64,000 nt of DNA from Pseudomonadota bacterium (GTDB taxonomy: Bacteria; Pseudomonadota; Gammaproteobacteria; Steroidobacterales; Steroidobacteraceae): the NCBI GenBank assembly GCA_023428645.1, contig JAEYXD010000215.1, positions 14,066 through 78,065 on the forward strand, written 5' to 3'. The notes under the pieces are model-generated. The model saw only the letters and a list, made by a program, of their open reading frames with translations. It had not been told where the DNA came from and did no database searches. Position numbers and translations under genes: made by a program. Of this stretch, positions 1 through 9,333 are shown piece by piece. Position 1 is the first letter of the stretch, and every line of letters begins with the position of its first letter.

Positions 1-127
1 CAAGGTCGCGGCGCTCGATGTGGATCGAGTGGACGTGCCTGCCGGCCAGCGTGCCGCGGAGATGTGGCGAGCGCTCGAGCCGCACATTCTCGCGACCGCC
101 GAGACGATCGGCACCTATCAGCGTTGA
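1..127 (+). CDS. C-terminal end of an unidentified protein (partial)
   Basis: An open frame enters from the left edge and stops with TGA at 125-127, giving 41 codons rich in Ala, Glu and Arg that end in GTYQR. The piece is predicted to be helical and has no motif I recognise. It ends 54 bp before ftsH on the same strand, so it may be the upstream gene of the same transcript. The product cannot be named from this fragment. Confidence 0.5.
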   Translation, partial: KVAALDVDRVDVPAGQRAAEMWRALEPHILATAETIGTYQR

Positions 128-181
128 CGGTCTCGTGAGCACCACGAACCCGAGTCACTCTGCCCCGCGGCGCGTACGCCC

Positions 182-2224
182 ATGACCAATGGGCGCGATG
201 CCGTCGACCGCAATCGCAATAGCTCGCAACCGTCACGGCCGGGCGAGCGATCTGGTCCGTCCAAGGCAGGCCCGCCGACGATGCCGCCGCGCCGGGTCTG
301 GGTCGTCTTCTTTGCCATTCTGGTCATCAACTACGCGGTCATGCGGCTGCTGTTTCCGAGCGCGAGCGCGGCGCTCACGATTCCTTACACCGTGTTCAAA
401 CAGGAAGTCGCGAGCGGCAACGTCGCGGAGATCTACAGCAAGGGGGCGAGCATCGAGGGGCGGTTTCGCGAGGACGTGACATGGCCGCCGCCCGGCCAGG
501 AGGCGCGCGAACAAAGCGGAGATCCGCTGTCGGCGCTGCCGGGGTTCATGCGTCCGGAGCAGTCGCACACGTCGAAGACGTTCACGACGACGCTGCCCGC
601 GTTCGTCGATCCGGGGTTCGAGCAGTTTCTCATCGATCACAAGGTGGAGATCAGCGCGATCCCGATCCAATCCGGCAGCGGTTGGGCGACGCTTTTGTTC
701 GGTTTCGGGCCGGCGCTGTTGATCATCGGCTTCTATGTCTGGCTATTTCGCCGGCAGTTCCGCGGCGGCGGTATCGGCGGCACGATGATGGGGCTCGGCA
801 AGAGCAAGGCGCGCCGCTACGACCAGGAGGCAACCGAGAAGATCTCGTTCGAGGACGTCGCGGGCATCGACGAAGCGGAGAACGAGCTGGTCGAGATCGT
901 CGATTTCCTGAAGTCACCGGAAAAGTACACGCGCCTCGGCGGCACCGCGCCGAAAGGTGTGCTGCTCATCGGCGCGCCGGGCACGGGCAAGACGCTGCTC
1001 GCGAAGGCGGTGGCGGGCGAGGCCGGCGTGCCGTTCTTTTCGATGAGCGCGGCGGAGTTCGTCGAGATGATCGTCGGTGTCGGCGCGGCGCGCGTGCGCG
1101 ATCTGTTCAAGGAGGCGCGCAGTCATGCGCCCGCCATCATCTTCATCGACGAGATCGATTCGATCGGGCGCGCGCGAGGACCGACCGCGATCGGTGGCGC
1201 GAGCGAGCAGGAACAGACCTTGAATCAGATCCTCACGGAGATGGACGGCTTCTCGGGTCGCGAGGGCGTCATCGTGCTCGCCGCGACCAATCAGCCGGAC
1301 GTGCTGGACAAGGCGCTGCTGCGCCCGGGCCGCTTCGATCGGCGGGTGATCGTGAATCTGCCCGACAAGGCCGGGCGCGAGGCGATCATCAAGGTGCACA
1401 CGCGCAAGACGCCGCTCGCGAGCGATGTCGATCTCGGCGAACTCGCCGCGTCGACGCCGGGGTTTTCCGGTGCGGATTTGAAGAACGTCGTGAACGAGGC
1501 TGCGTTGCTGGCGGCACGCCGCGATCAGAAAGAAGTGCATCAGAAGGATTTTCTGGATGCGCTCGAGAAGATCGTGCTCGGACCGGAACGGCCGCTGCTG
1601 CTCAGCCGCGAAGATCGCGAACGCATCGCGTACCACGAAAGCGGTCACGCGATTCTGGGCCTGGTCGTGCCGGGCGCCGACCCCGTGCATCGCGTGACGA
1701 TCGTGCCGCGCGGTCAGGCGCTCGGCGTCACGTATCAGCGCCCGCAGACGGACCGCTACAACTATCCGGAAGCGTATTTGCGGGCGCGAATCGTCGGCAT
1801 GCTCGGCGGACGCGCGGCGGAGGAGATCGTCTACGGCACGCGCACGACGGGTGCGTCGAACGACATCGAGCAGGCGACGAACATCGCGCGCAACATGGTC
1901 ACGCGCTGGGGCATGAGCGATCGGCTCGGCATGGTGCAGCTGGCGCCGCGCGAGAATCGATTCCTCGGCGGCGAGCTCGCGGGCGCGAAGCCGTTCAGCG
2001 AAGAGACGGCGCGCATCATCGATGCCGAGGTGTTGAAAATCATTCACGGCAGCCACGAGGAGGCGAAGAGCTTGCTGATCGCGCATCGCGAGCAGCTCGA
2101 TGCGCTGGTGCGCGCGTTGCTCCAGCGCGAAACGCTGGATGAGCGGGAGATCCTCGAAGTGACGGGGCTGCCGCCGGCGCCGGCGTTGGAGAGCGGCCGC
2201 GTCGCCGCGGCCGTGCATGGCTGA
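182..2224 (+). CDS. ftsH: ATP-dependent zinc metalloprotease, FtsH family
   Basis: Membrane-anchored AAA+ protease that unfolds and degrades membrane and short-lived cytosolic proteins. The 680-residue protein has a hydrophilic N-terminal tail, TM1 at about 39-58, a short periplasmic domain, TM2 at about 168-188, then the AAA module with Walker A GAPGTGKT (264-271) and Walker B FIDEID. The zinc site is HESGH (485-489), as in the M41 family. The tail before TM1 is longer than in E. coli FtsH, which suggests a second, specialised paralogue rather than the housekeeping copy. An oddity is Ile297 in the pore loop (EMIVG), where FtsH proteins normally have Phe. The first ATG is used; no strong Shine-Dalgarno sequence precedes it. 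The family assignment is very safe; the paralogue status is inference. Confidence 0.93.
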   Translation: MTNGRDAVDRNRNSSQPSRPGERSGPSKAGPPTMPPRRVWVVFFAILVINYAVMRLLFPSASAALTIPYTVFKQEVASGNVAEIYSKGASIEGRFREDVTWPPPGQEAREQSGDPLSALPGFMRPEQSHTSKTFTTTLPAFVDPGFEQFLIDHKVEISAIPIQSGSGWATLLFGFGPALLIIGFYVWLFRRQFRGGGIGGTMMGLGKSKARRYDQEATEKISFEDVAGIDEAENELVEIVDFLKSPEKYTRLGGTAPKGVLLIGAPGTGKTLLAKAVAGEAGVPFFSMSAAEFVEMIVGVGAARVRDLFKEARSHAPAIIFIDEIDSIGRARGPTAIGGASEQEQTLNQILTEMDGFSGREGVIVLAATNQPDVLDKALLRPGRFDRRVIVNLPDKAGREAIIKVHTRKTPLASDVDLGELAASTPGFSGADLKNVVNEAALLAARRDQKEVHQKDFLDALEKIVLGPERPLLLSREDRERIAYHESGHAILGLVVPGADPVHRVTIVPRGQALGVTYQRPQTDRYNYPEAYLRARIVGMLGGRAAEEIVYGTRTTGASNDIEQATNIARNMVTRWGMSDRLGMVQLAPRENRFLGGELAGAKPFSEETARIIDAEVLKIIHGSHEEAKSLLIAHREQLDALVRALLQRETLDEREILEVTGLPPAPALESGRVAAAVHG

Positions 2225-2264
2225 GGGCCGCGGCGATACGCGGGCTCGTTTTCCGTGAGCCGCG

Positions 2265-3581
2265 CTAGCGCGCGGCGCTCTCGCGGCTGCCTGCCGGGGC
2301 GATCGTACCGACGCAGGACCCAAAGCCAATCCGTGCACGATCCGGTGCCTCCGCGTACGCCGACAGCGACAACTCATCGCCATCCTCCAGGAAGCTGCGC
2401 TGCTCGCCGCCTGGCAGCGGCAGCGGCGCGCGTCCGCCTTGCGACAGCTCGAGCAGGCTGCCGAAGCTGCCCGGTTCCGTTCCCGAAATCGTGCCCGTGC
2501 CGAACAAGTCACCGGGCCGCAGATTGCAGCCGTTGCAGGTGTGATGCGTGACGAGCTGCGCGACCGTCCAATACATGGAACGCAAATTGCCGCGGCTCAG
2601 TCGCTGCGCAGGCATGCCCGCCTCGCGCATTTTCCGCGTGCGCAGCGCGACTTCGAGGGTGATATCGAACGCGCCATGCGCTTGGTCCGCGGCGTCGAGC
2701 AAATAGGGCAGCGGCGCCGGATCTCCCGCGGGCCGCGCCGGCTGAGCGATGCGAAACGGCGCGAGCGCCTCGACCGTGACGATCCACGGCGAGACCGTCG
2801 TCATGAAGTTCTTCGCGAGAAACGGACCGAGCGGCTGATATTCCCAGGCTTGCACGTCGCGCGCGGACCAATCGTTCAGCAGACAGAGCCCGGCCACATA
2901 GTCGCCCGCCGCGGCGATGGGCACCGCGGTGCCGCGCTCGTTGCGCGCGCCGATCCACACGCCCATCTCCAGCTCATAGTCGAGCCGCTGCGTCGGCCGG
3001 TATTCGGGCGCGGCGTCGTTCGGTCCCTTGATCTGTCCGCTCGGACGCACGACCTGCGCGCCCGAGACTTCGATGGACGAGCTGCGCCCGTGATAGCCGA
3101 TCGGCACGTACTTGTAGTTCGGCAGCAGTGGCGCATCGGGCCGGAACTGCCGGCCGACGTTCATCGCGTGATGAATCCCCGTGTAGAAATCCGTGTAGTC
3201 GCCGACGTCGGCGGGCACGTGCAGCGTGCAATCCCGCAGCGGCACGAGCGCTGCGCGCACGGAGGCGGCCTGCCCGCTATCGGTCAGTGCATCGAACAAG
3301 GCACGCCGCAAGGCGCGCCGCGGCGCCGCGCCGAGTGCGAGCAGGGCATTCAGCGTCGGCTGCGACATGGCTTGTGCCGCGCGCTGTGCATCGCCGTGCA
3401 ACGCCGGCGACAGGCGCGCCACGTCGAGGACGTGCTCGCCGATCGCGACACCGCCGCGGCGCTGGCCGCTCGCGGTGGAGAACACCCCGAGCGGCAGGTT
3501 CTGAACGGGAAAGTCGGTGTGACCGTTCGCCTCGGTCAGCCAGCTGCGGGCGGCGGGATCGTGAGTCGCGTCGAGCGTCAT
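2265..3581 (-). CDS. fahA: Fumarylacetoacetase
   Basis: Hydrolyses 4-fumarylacetoacetate to fumarate and acetoacetate, the last step of tyrosine and homogentisate degradation. The 438-residue product has the usual length. It carries the FAH signature region DYTDFYTGIHHAMNVG, which contains the catalytic His and a metal-binding Asp, and further conserved stretches such as RSSSIEVSG and LFGTGTISG. The ATG at 3581 overlaps the TGA of hmgA (ATGA), so the two genes are translationally coupled. A much longer open frame continues upstream over hmgA, but that part is only the antisense of the coupling gene and is not used. Confidence 0.96.
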   Translation of the reverse strand: MTLDATHDPAARSWLTEANGHTDFPVQNLPLGVFSTASGQRRGGVAIGEHVLDVARLSPALHGDAQRAAQAMSQPTLNALLALGAAPRRALRRALFDALTDSGQAASVRAALVPLRDCTLHVPADVGDYTDFYTGIHHAMNVGRQFRPDAPLLPNYKYVPIGYHGRSSSIEVSGAQVVRPSGQIKGPNDAAPEYRPTQRLDYELEMGVWIGARNERGTAVPIAAAGDYVAGLCLLNDWSARDVQAWEYQPLGPFLAKNFMTTVSPWIVTVEALAPFRIAQPARPAGDPAPLPYLLDAADQAHGAFDITLEVALRTRKMREAGMPAQRLSRGNLRSMYWTVAQLVTHHTCNGCNLRPGDLFGTGTISGTEPGSFGSLLELSQGGRAPLPLPGGEQRSFLEDGDELSLSAYAEAPDRARIGFGSCVGTIAPAGSRESAAR

Positions 3582-4861
3582 CGGGGTAGCCGTGCTTTCG
3601 GGAAGGATTTCCAGCAGTCGTCGTAGTCGCTTTGCAATTGCGGCGAGCCCATCGCCTGCGCGGTGGGCCGCAGCACATAGCGGCTCTCGAACATGAACGC
3701 GAGCGTGTCGTCGATCTTGCGCGGCTGCAGATCCGCCTCCATCGCCTTTGCGGTCGTCGTCGCGTCCGGGCCATGACCGTTCATTTGATTGTGCAGCGAG
3801 GCGCCGCCGGGCGCGAAGCCGCCGCCTTCTTTCGCGTCGTACTCGCCGAGCACGAGCCCCATGAATTCGCTCATCACGTTGCGATGAAACCAGGGCGGGC
3901 GAAACGTGTTCTCGGCGACCATCCAGCGCGGCGGAAAAATCACGAAGTCGCAGTTCGCGACCCCCGCGGTGTCGCTCGGCGAGGTGAGCACCGTGAAGAT
4001 CGACGGGTCCGGATGGTCGAAGCTGACGGTGCCGATCGTATTGAAGCGCCGCAGATCGTAGCGATACGGCGCGAGATTGCCGTGCCACGCGACGACGTCG
4101 AACGGGCTGTGATCGAGCTGCGTCGACCACCAGCCGCCTTGGAATTTCTGGATGACTTCGAACGGCGTCTCGATATCTTCGAAGGCGGCGACCGGCGTTT
4201 CGAAATCGCGTGCATTCGCGAGTCCGTTCGAGCCGATCGGCCCGAGCTCCGGCAAGCGAAACGGCGCGCCGTAATTTTCGCAGACATAGCCGCGCGCGGG
4301 CGCATCGATCTCGACACGAAACCGCACGCCGCGGGGAATGACCGCGATGAACGCGGGCGCAACGTCGAGCACACCGAGCTCCGTCACGATGCGCAGCGCG
4401 CCTTGCTGGGGAACGATCAGCAGCTCGCCATCGCTGCACTGAAGACAGCAGTTCGACATCGAGCGTGCCGCCGCATACAAATGAATCGCGACACCGCTTT
4501 GCGAGCCGGGGTCGCCGTTGCCGCAATACGTGACGAGTCCGTCGATGAAGTCTCCCTCGTTCGACATCGGCAGCGGGTCCCACCGCAACCGATTCGGCGT
4601 CGCCGCCGCCTCGTTGAACGGCCCGGAGCGCAGCCGCGTGGCGCGCGTGAACGGGAGATAGGAGCTGTGTGCAGCGGTGGGGCGCAGGCGATACAGCCAC
4701 GAGCGGCGATTCTCCGCGCGCGGCGCCGTGAACGATGTGCCGGACAACTGTTCCGTGTACAAGCCGAACGCGGGTCGCTGCGGGCTGTTGCGCGCGACGG
4801 GCAGCGCGCCCGCGATCGCCTCCGTCGAAAAATGATTACCGAAGCCCGTCTGATAGCTCAT
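3578..4861 (-). CDS. hmgA: Homogentisate 1,2-dioxygenase
   Basis: Fe(II) ring-cleaving dioxygenase that converts homogentisate to maleylacetoacetate. The 427-residue protein begins MSYQTGFGNHFSTEA, typical of bacterial HmgA, and shows the conserved HNQMNGHGPD segment at residues 357-366. The ATG at 4861 is chosen over one 54 bp upstream because AAGGGGG sits directly before it and the family begins at this Met. It is first in a two-gene operon with fahA. No maleylacetoacetate isomerase gene lies alongside, so that step must be encoded elsewhere or be spontaneous/glutathione dependent. Confidence 0.97.
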   Translation of the reverse strand: MSYQTGFGNHFSTEAIAGALPVARNSPQRPAFGLYTEQLSGTSFTAPRAENRRSWLYRLRPTAAHSSYLPFTRATRLRSGPFNEAAATPNRLRWDPLPMSNEGDFIDGLVTYCGNGDPGSQSGVAIHLYAAARSMSNCCLQCSDGELLIVPQQGALRIVTELGVLDVAPAFIAVIPRGVRFRVEIDAPARGYVCENYGAPFRLPELGPIGSNGLANARDFETPVAAFEDIETPFEVIQKFQGGWWSTQLDHSPFDVVAWHGNLAPYRYDLRRFNTIGTVSFDHPDPSIFTVLTSPSDTAGVANCDFVIFPPRWMVAENTFRPPWFHRNVMSEFMGLVLGEYDAKEGGGFAPGGASLHNQMNGHGPDATTTAKAMEADLQPRKIDDTLAFMFESRYVLRPTAQAMGSPQLQSDYDDCWKSFPKARLPR

Positions 4862-4987
4862 CGGTCCCCCTTGCTGTTGCGCGCGAGCGTAACCGATCTC
4901 ACGAGATGCCAGCACTTTGCATACAGCGTTTGCGTCGCGCGGAGCGGGAGGCGAAACTCTGGCGCCTTGCAGCGCTCCGACCTACTC

Positions 4988-5830
4988 ATGACTGAATCAC
5001 ATCCTGCCACTTCCGCCAATGCGCAGATCGCCTCCCCGAGCTATCTGCTGCCCATCGAGGACACGCAGTTCCTTCTTCGCGACGAGCTGCGCGCCATGCG
5101 CTTCGCGCTCGAGTATTCCAAGGCGGACCTGCTGTTGCGCGACTGGGGTATCCGCTCGACGATCATCGTGTTCGGCAGTGCTCGCGTGCCCTCGCCGGAG
5201 CGCGCGCGCGCGTGGCGCGAAGCGCAGGCGGAGACGTATGAGCAACAGCGGGCGCGCATCGAGCGGCAGGTCGGCTGGTACGAAGCGGCGCGCGAGTTCG
5301 GACGAATCGCGTCGGAGCGGGGCGGGGCGCGTGCACCGCGCGAGCGCTGGCGCGACAACGTGATCGCGACCGGCGGCGGGCCGGGCATCATGGAAGCGGC
5401 GAACCGCGGCGCGCACGAAGCGAATGCGCCGAGCATCGGCTTCAACATTCGCCTGCCGCACGAGCAGTTTCCGAATGCGTTCACGACACCCGAGCTCACG
5501 TTTCGATTCCACTACTTCGCGATGCGCAAGATGCACCTCGCGATGCGCGCGAACGCGCTCGTCATCTTCCCTGGCGGCTTCGGCACGATGGACGAGCTGT
5601 TCGAGCTGCTCACCTTGCGCCAGACGAACAAGGCGCCGGCGATCCCGATCGTGCTGTTCGATCGCGATTACTGGCAGCAGCTCGTGAATTTCGAAATGCT
5701 GATCGAAGAGAACATGATCAGCCGCCAGGATCTCGAGCTGTTCGATTTCGCGAGCTCGGCCGAACAGACATGGGAAATTCTCGTGCGCCGTGGCTTGCGG
5801 GCGCATCCGGAGGGCACCTCGATGCGCTGA
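4988..5830 (+). CDS. LOG-family protein (TIGR00730-like nucleotide-binding fold)
   Basis: A 280-residue Rossmann-fold protein with both LOG-family signatures, GGGPGIMEAANRGA and PGGFGTMDE. The family includes cytokinin-type nucleoside 5'-monophosphate phosphoribohydrolases and was formerly annotated as lysine decarboxylase; the substrate here is unknown. The N-terminal 80 residues, before the core, are longer than in the small LOG enzymes and match the longer bacterial subgroup (PpnN-like in general design, though shorter). It is divergent from hmgA, with 126 bp between the two starts. The ATG is supported by family alignment from memory; the ribosome site is weak. Confidence 0.85.
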   Translation: MTESHPATSANAQIASPSYLLPIEDTQFLLRDELRAMRFALEYSKADLLLRDWGIRSTIIVFGSARVPSPERARAWREAQAETYEQQRARIERQVGWYEAAREFGRIASERGGARAPRERWRDNVIATGGGPGIMEAANRGAHEANAPSIGFNIRLPHEQFPNAFTTPELTFRFHYFAMRKMHLAMRANALVIFPGGFGTMDELFELLTLRQTNKAPAIPIVLFDRDYWQQLVNFEMLIEENMISRQDLELFDFASSAEQTWEILVRRGLRAHPEGTSMR

Positions 5831-5913
5831 TGTCGTAACCAGGCGACAGCCGGAGGTGGAACTTCGGACCCTACCCGCGGATACATTGTGGCGGCTTCGC
5901 GCTGGATACGAAC

Positions 5914-6891
5914 ATGACGAACGAGATCGCGCCGAAGACACTTCTGCTGCTGGCGGCCCTCTGCTTGAGCGCATGTGCAACGAAACCCGCCGCGCCGGAG
6001 CGCGGGCCGGTGCCGCTCGCGTCCTATCACCAGCATCTCATCAGCCCTTCGATGGGCGAGGTGTGGGCGATTCCCGAGCGCATGGACGCGAAGGATTTGA
6101 TCGCGCAGCTCGACGAGGCCGGCATTCGCCGCGCGGTCGTGCTGTCCACCGCCTACGCCTACGGAGATGAGCGCCGGCAATTCGCCGATGAGCGGGCGAA
6201 GGTCGTTGCCGAGAACGATTGGACCGCAACGCAAGTTGCTCGCTGGCCGCGGCGGCTGCTCGGCTTTTGCGGCGTGAGCCCGCTCAAGGACTATGCGATT
6301 GCCGAAATGGAACGCTGCGCGGCCTTGCCGAACATGCGCGGTCTCAAACTGCATCTGGGCAACTCCGGCGTGCAGCTGCGCAATCCGGAGCATGTCGAGC
6401 GCCTCGGCGCGATCTTCGAGACGGCGGAGAAGCTCAAGCTCCCGATCGTCGTACACATGAAGACACGGAGCGGCACGCCCTACGGCGGCGAGGACGCGAC
6501 GATATTTCTGGAGAAGATCGTGTCGCGCGCGCCGAATACGTTCGTACAGATCGCTCATCTGGCTGGGGCTGGTCCGGGCTATCAGGACATCATCGACCAG
6601 GTGCTGCAGGTCTTCGTCGAAGCGATTCAGGCGCGCGATGCCAATGCGCGCAATTTGTTCTTCGATGTGACGACGGTCGTGACGCGCGAGACGACGCCCG
6701 AGAACGGCGCGCTCATCGCGCGGCGAATTCGCGAGCTCGGTCCGCATCGCATCCTGTTCGGCGCGGATCTGTCGATCGGCGGCAACCCGGCACCCCGCGA
6801 AGCATGGCGGCTTTTTCAGGACAAGGTGCCGCTGACGCCAGCGGAGCTGCGCACCATTGCCGCGAACGTGCCGCCGTATCTGCGTTTGTGA
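5914..6891 (+). CDS. Amidohydrolase-family lipoprotein
   Basis: A 325-residue protein with a lipoprotein signal peptide (hydrophobic run LLLLAALCLSAC, lipidated Cys at about residue 21) followed by a TIM-barrel metal-dependent hydrolase of the amidohydrolase-2 type. Visible landmarks are YHQHLISP near the mature N-terminus, the KLHLGNSGV strand, VVHMKTR and QIAHLAG, which supply the His ligands, and a late FGADLS strand with the catalytic Asp. The substrate is not evident; related enzymes act on lactones or decarboxylate aromatic acids. It probably faces the periplasm. It stands alone between the LOG gene and sdaA on the same strand. Confidence 0.8.
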   Translation: MTNEIAPKTLLLLAALCLSACATKPAAPERGPVPLASYHQHLISPSMGEVWAIPERMDAKDLIAQLDEAGIRRAVVLSTAYAYGDERRQFADERAKVVAENDWTATQVARWPRRLLGFCGVSPLKDYAIAEMERCAALPNMRGLKLHLGNSGVQLRNPEHVERLGAIFETAEKLKLPIVVHMKTRSGTPYGGEDATIFLEKIVSRAPNTFVQIAHLAGAGPGYQDIIDQVLQVFVEAIQARDANARNLFFDVTTVVTRETTPENGALIARRIRELGPHRILFGADLSIGGNPAPREAWRLFQDKVPLTPAELRTIAANVPPYLRL

Positions 6892-6930
6892 GCGAGCGTC
6901 CGTCCGGCATTGATCCTTGCATACAAGGTC

Positions 6931-6957
6931 GCGCAACTGGCGCAACTGGCGCAACTC
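6931..6957. repeat. Three tandem 9-bp repeats
   Basis: GCGCAACTG occurs three times head to tail (the last copy ends in C) in the gap between the amidohydrolase gene and sdaA, about 75 bp before the sdaA start. No function is evident; it may be slippage-derived. Confidence 0.75.
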
Positions 6958-7033
6958 GCGATTCGGTGCGCAGGGCTCGAACGGGCTTCCGTGCAGGCGG
7001 ATAATGCGGCAGGACTCAGCACGTGGAGGACCC

Positions 7034-8434
7034 GTGAGCTCAAGTTCGCAACGCGGCGGGGCGAGTGATTCCGCGGTTTCCCGCCCGATCAGCATCGTCG
7101 AGCTGTTCACGATCGGCATCGGCCCTTCCAGCTCGCACACCGTGGGACCCATGCGTGCCGCGTGCGATTTCGCTGCGCTGCTCGCGGCGGAATCGCGCTC
7201 GCTCGCCAGCGTGCAATGTGATCTGTTCGGCTCGCTCGCCCTGACTGGCAAGGGGCACGCGACCGACACGGCTGTGCTCCTGGGCTTGTCCGGCTGGCAG
7301 CCGGAGCGAGTCGATCCGGATGCGGTTGGCGAGATCGTCGAGCGCATTCGCGCCTCGGGTCGCATCGAGATTGCCGGGCGCATCTCGATTCCGTTCGATG
7401 CCGAGCAGAGCTTGCGCTTCAACCGCGATACTTTCCTGCCGCGGCACCCGAACGCGCTCGAGCTGACCGCACGCTTCACCGACGGCAGCAGCTGCGTCCG
7501 GCGTTACTACTCGATCGGCGGCGGCGCGATCCTCGCGGAGGGCGCGACGCCCGACAGCGGCGGTATCGCAATTCCTCATCCCTTCGATTCCGCGCGTGAG
7601 CTGCTCGCGATCTGCGAGCAGGAAGGCATCGCCATCGGCGAAGTCGTGCGTCGCAACGAGCGCGCGTGGCGCGCAACGGAGGCCACCGACGCCTACGTCG
7701 ACGCGGTTCGCAAGGCAATGTCGGCATGCATCGAGCGAGGCATGGCGCAGGATGGCGTGCTGCCCGGCGCGTTGCAGGTGCGGCGCCGCGCGGGCGCGCT
7801 GCATCGAGCGCTCGTCGCGCGCGGTCCGCGCATCGAGCCGGCTCATGTATTCGAGTGGGTGAGCTTGTGGGCGCTCGCGGTGAACGAGGAGAACGCGGCC
7901 GGCGGTCGTGTCGTGACGGCGCCGACGAATGGCGCGGCCGGCGTCATTCCCGCCGTGCTGCGCTACTACGAAGCATTCGTGCCGGGCGCGAACGCGGCCG
8001 GCGCGCGCTCGTATCTCTACACGGCCGCGGCCATTGGCTTCTTAAATAAGAAGCGGGCATCCATCTCCGCGGCCGAGATGGGCTGTCAGGGAGAGATCGG
8101 CGTCGCCTGCTCGATGGCCGCCGCCGGGCTCGCGGCGGCGCTCGGCGGGACGAACGCGCAGATCGAGAACGCGGCCGAAATCGGCATGGAGCACAACCTC
8201 GGCCTCACGTGCGATCCGATCGGCGGACTCGTGCAGATTCCCTGCATCGAGCGCAACACGATGGGCTCCGTGAAAGCCATCAACGCCGCGCAACTGGCGT
8301 TGAATGGCGATGGCAGTCACAAGGTGTCGCTCGATGCCGTGATCGAGACGATGCGCCAGACCGGCAACGACATGCGCTCCAAATACAAGGAGACGAGCCT
8401 CGGCGGCCTGGCGGTGAACGTCGTGGAGTGCTGA
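7034..8434 (+). CDS. sdaA: L-serine ammonia-lyase (L-serine dehydratase), single-chain
   Basis: Iron-sulfur enzyme that deaminates L-serine to pyruvate and ammonia. The 466-residue product is the fused type: a beta domain with SIVELFTIGIGPSSSHTVGP near the N-terminus, then a catalytic alpha domain. Candidate [4Fe-4S] cysteines are C351, C359, C393 and C404, in MGCQGEIGVAC, LTCDPIGG and IPCIERN. A GTG at 7034 is taken as the start because GGAGG lies 5 bp upstream and the length then equals that of the family; an ATG further upstream would add about 39 unconserved residues. Confidence 0.95.
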   Translation: MSSSSQRGGASDSAVSRPISIVELFTIGIGPSSSHTVGPMRAACDFAALLAAESRSLASVQCDLFGSLALTGKGHATDTAVLLGLSGWQPERVDPDAVGEIVERIRASGRIEIAGRISIPFDAEQSLRFNRDTFLPRHPNALELTARFTDGSSCVRRYYSIGGGAILAEGATPDSGGIAIPHPFDSARELLAICEQEGIAIGEVVRRNERAWRATEATDAYVDAVRKAMSACIERGMAQDGVLPGALQVRRRAGALHRALVARGPRIEPAHVFEWVSLWALAVNEENAAGGRVVTAPTNGAAGVIPAVLRYYEAFVPGANAAGARSYLYTAAAIGFLNKKRASISAAEMGCQGEIGVACSMAAAGLAAALGGTNAQIENAAEIGMEHNLGLTCDPIGGLVQIPCIERNTMGSVKAINAAQLALNGDGSHKVSLDAVIETMRQTGNDMRSKYKETSLGGLAVNVVEC

Positions 8435-8442
8435 CCGACTGC

Positions 8443-9333
8443 TCAGTGCCGCGGGCCTGGCTCGCGCTGCGAACCCTGCGGTGGCGATTCCGTCCGGCCC
8501 ATCGAGCGCTGCGAATCCTCGATTTGGCCGCCTTCGTTCACGACACGCAGCATGTTGTTGACGTCGCGCACCCCCGGTAGCGCGTCAAGCACGTCCTCCG
8601 TACGGCGTTTCTCGTCGCGCGAATTGACCGTGCCGCTGAGCGTGACTTCGCCGTCCTTCACCTGCACCTCGATGTTCGTCGCATCGATGAAGTCATCTTC
8701 GGTCAGGCACTCGCACACGTCCTCGCGAATCCGCTCGTCGGAGCGGCGATAGCCCTTCGGGCCGCGGCCACGGTAGTGACCGGCGCCGTAACCCGTGTCG
8801 CCGCGGCGCCCGAAATCGCTGAAGCTCGTCCGCTCCGGCGACCCATAGGCGCCGTGCGTCGGCTCGCGGTCCGGGGCAGATTCGCGAAAGCGATCGCCCA
8901 TCGAGCGAAACCTGTCTCGCGGGCCGAACCGTTCGTCCGGGCGAACATCCTCACGCGAGCCAGGTTGAGGGCGTCCGCGCGGGCCCCACGACTGCTGCCA
9001 GCGCTGCTCGTCCGACGAGGGGCGAGCGTAGTCGCGCCCGCGGCCTTCGGTCGGCGCGCGCCAATCAGTGCGCCGATCACCGCGGTTTTGTCCGAACTCC
9101 TCGGGACGCTCGAAACGGTTCGCACTGTGGCGTTCCGGTCCCGCGCCGTAGCGCTCGGGGCCGTAGTAGTCGCCGATGTCGCGCTCGCCTCGCGGGCGCT
9201 CTCTCGAGTAGCGCCGCTCGCCCCAGTCGAGGGTCTTGCGCTCGCCACCCCAGTCGCGCTGACCGCGCTCGTGATCGTGATCGTGATCATGATCATGCTC
9301 GCGGCCGCGCCGATGAAAGCCTAGAAATGCCAT
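8443..9333 (-). CDS. BON-domain protein with a charged, low-complexity N-terminal part
   Basis: A 296-residue protein. The first two thirds are extremely rich in Arg, Asp, Gly and His, including a HDHDHDHDH run near residue 14, and are probably disordered. The last 90 residues form a BON domain (EVQVKDGEVTLSGTVNSRD). BON domains are thought to bind phospholipids or osmotic-stress partners; there is no signal peptide, so it may act in the cytoplasm. The ATG at 9333 has AGGAGG upstream, which rules out the in-frame Met codons further upstream. It is divergent from another BON-domain gene at 9687, suggesting a shared stress-related role. Confidence 0.75.
   Translation of the reverse strand: MAFLGFHRRGREHDHDHDHDHERGQRDWGGERKTLDWGERRYSRERPRGERDIGDYYGPERYGAGPERHSANRFERPEEFGQNRGDRRTDWRAPTEGRGRDYARPSSDEQRWQQSWGPRGRPQPGSREDVRPDERFGPRDRFRSMGDRFRESAPDREPTHGAYGSPERTSFSDFGRRGDTGYGAGHYRGRGPKGYRRSDERIREDVCECLTEDDFIDATNIEVQVKDGEVTLSGTVNSRDEKRRTEDVLDALPGVRDVNNMLRVVNEGGQIEDSQRSMGRTESPPQGSQREPGPRH
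9271..9300. repeat. Hexamer microsatellite (five copies of GTGATC/ATGATC type) in the BON gene
   Basis: Five hexamers in a row encode the alternating His-Asp run of the protein on the minus strand. Slippage would add or remove HD pairs without a frameshift. Confidence 0.75.

Noticed and set aside
2265..4700. An 811-codon open frame across fahA and hmgA on the minus strand
   Set aside because: Only the part after 3581 matches fumarylacetoacetase; the rest overlaps hmgA, whose own frame has full family similarity.
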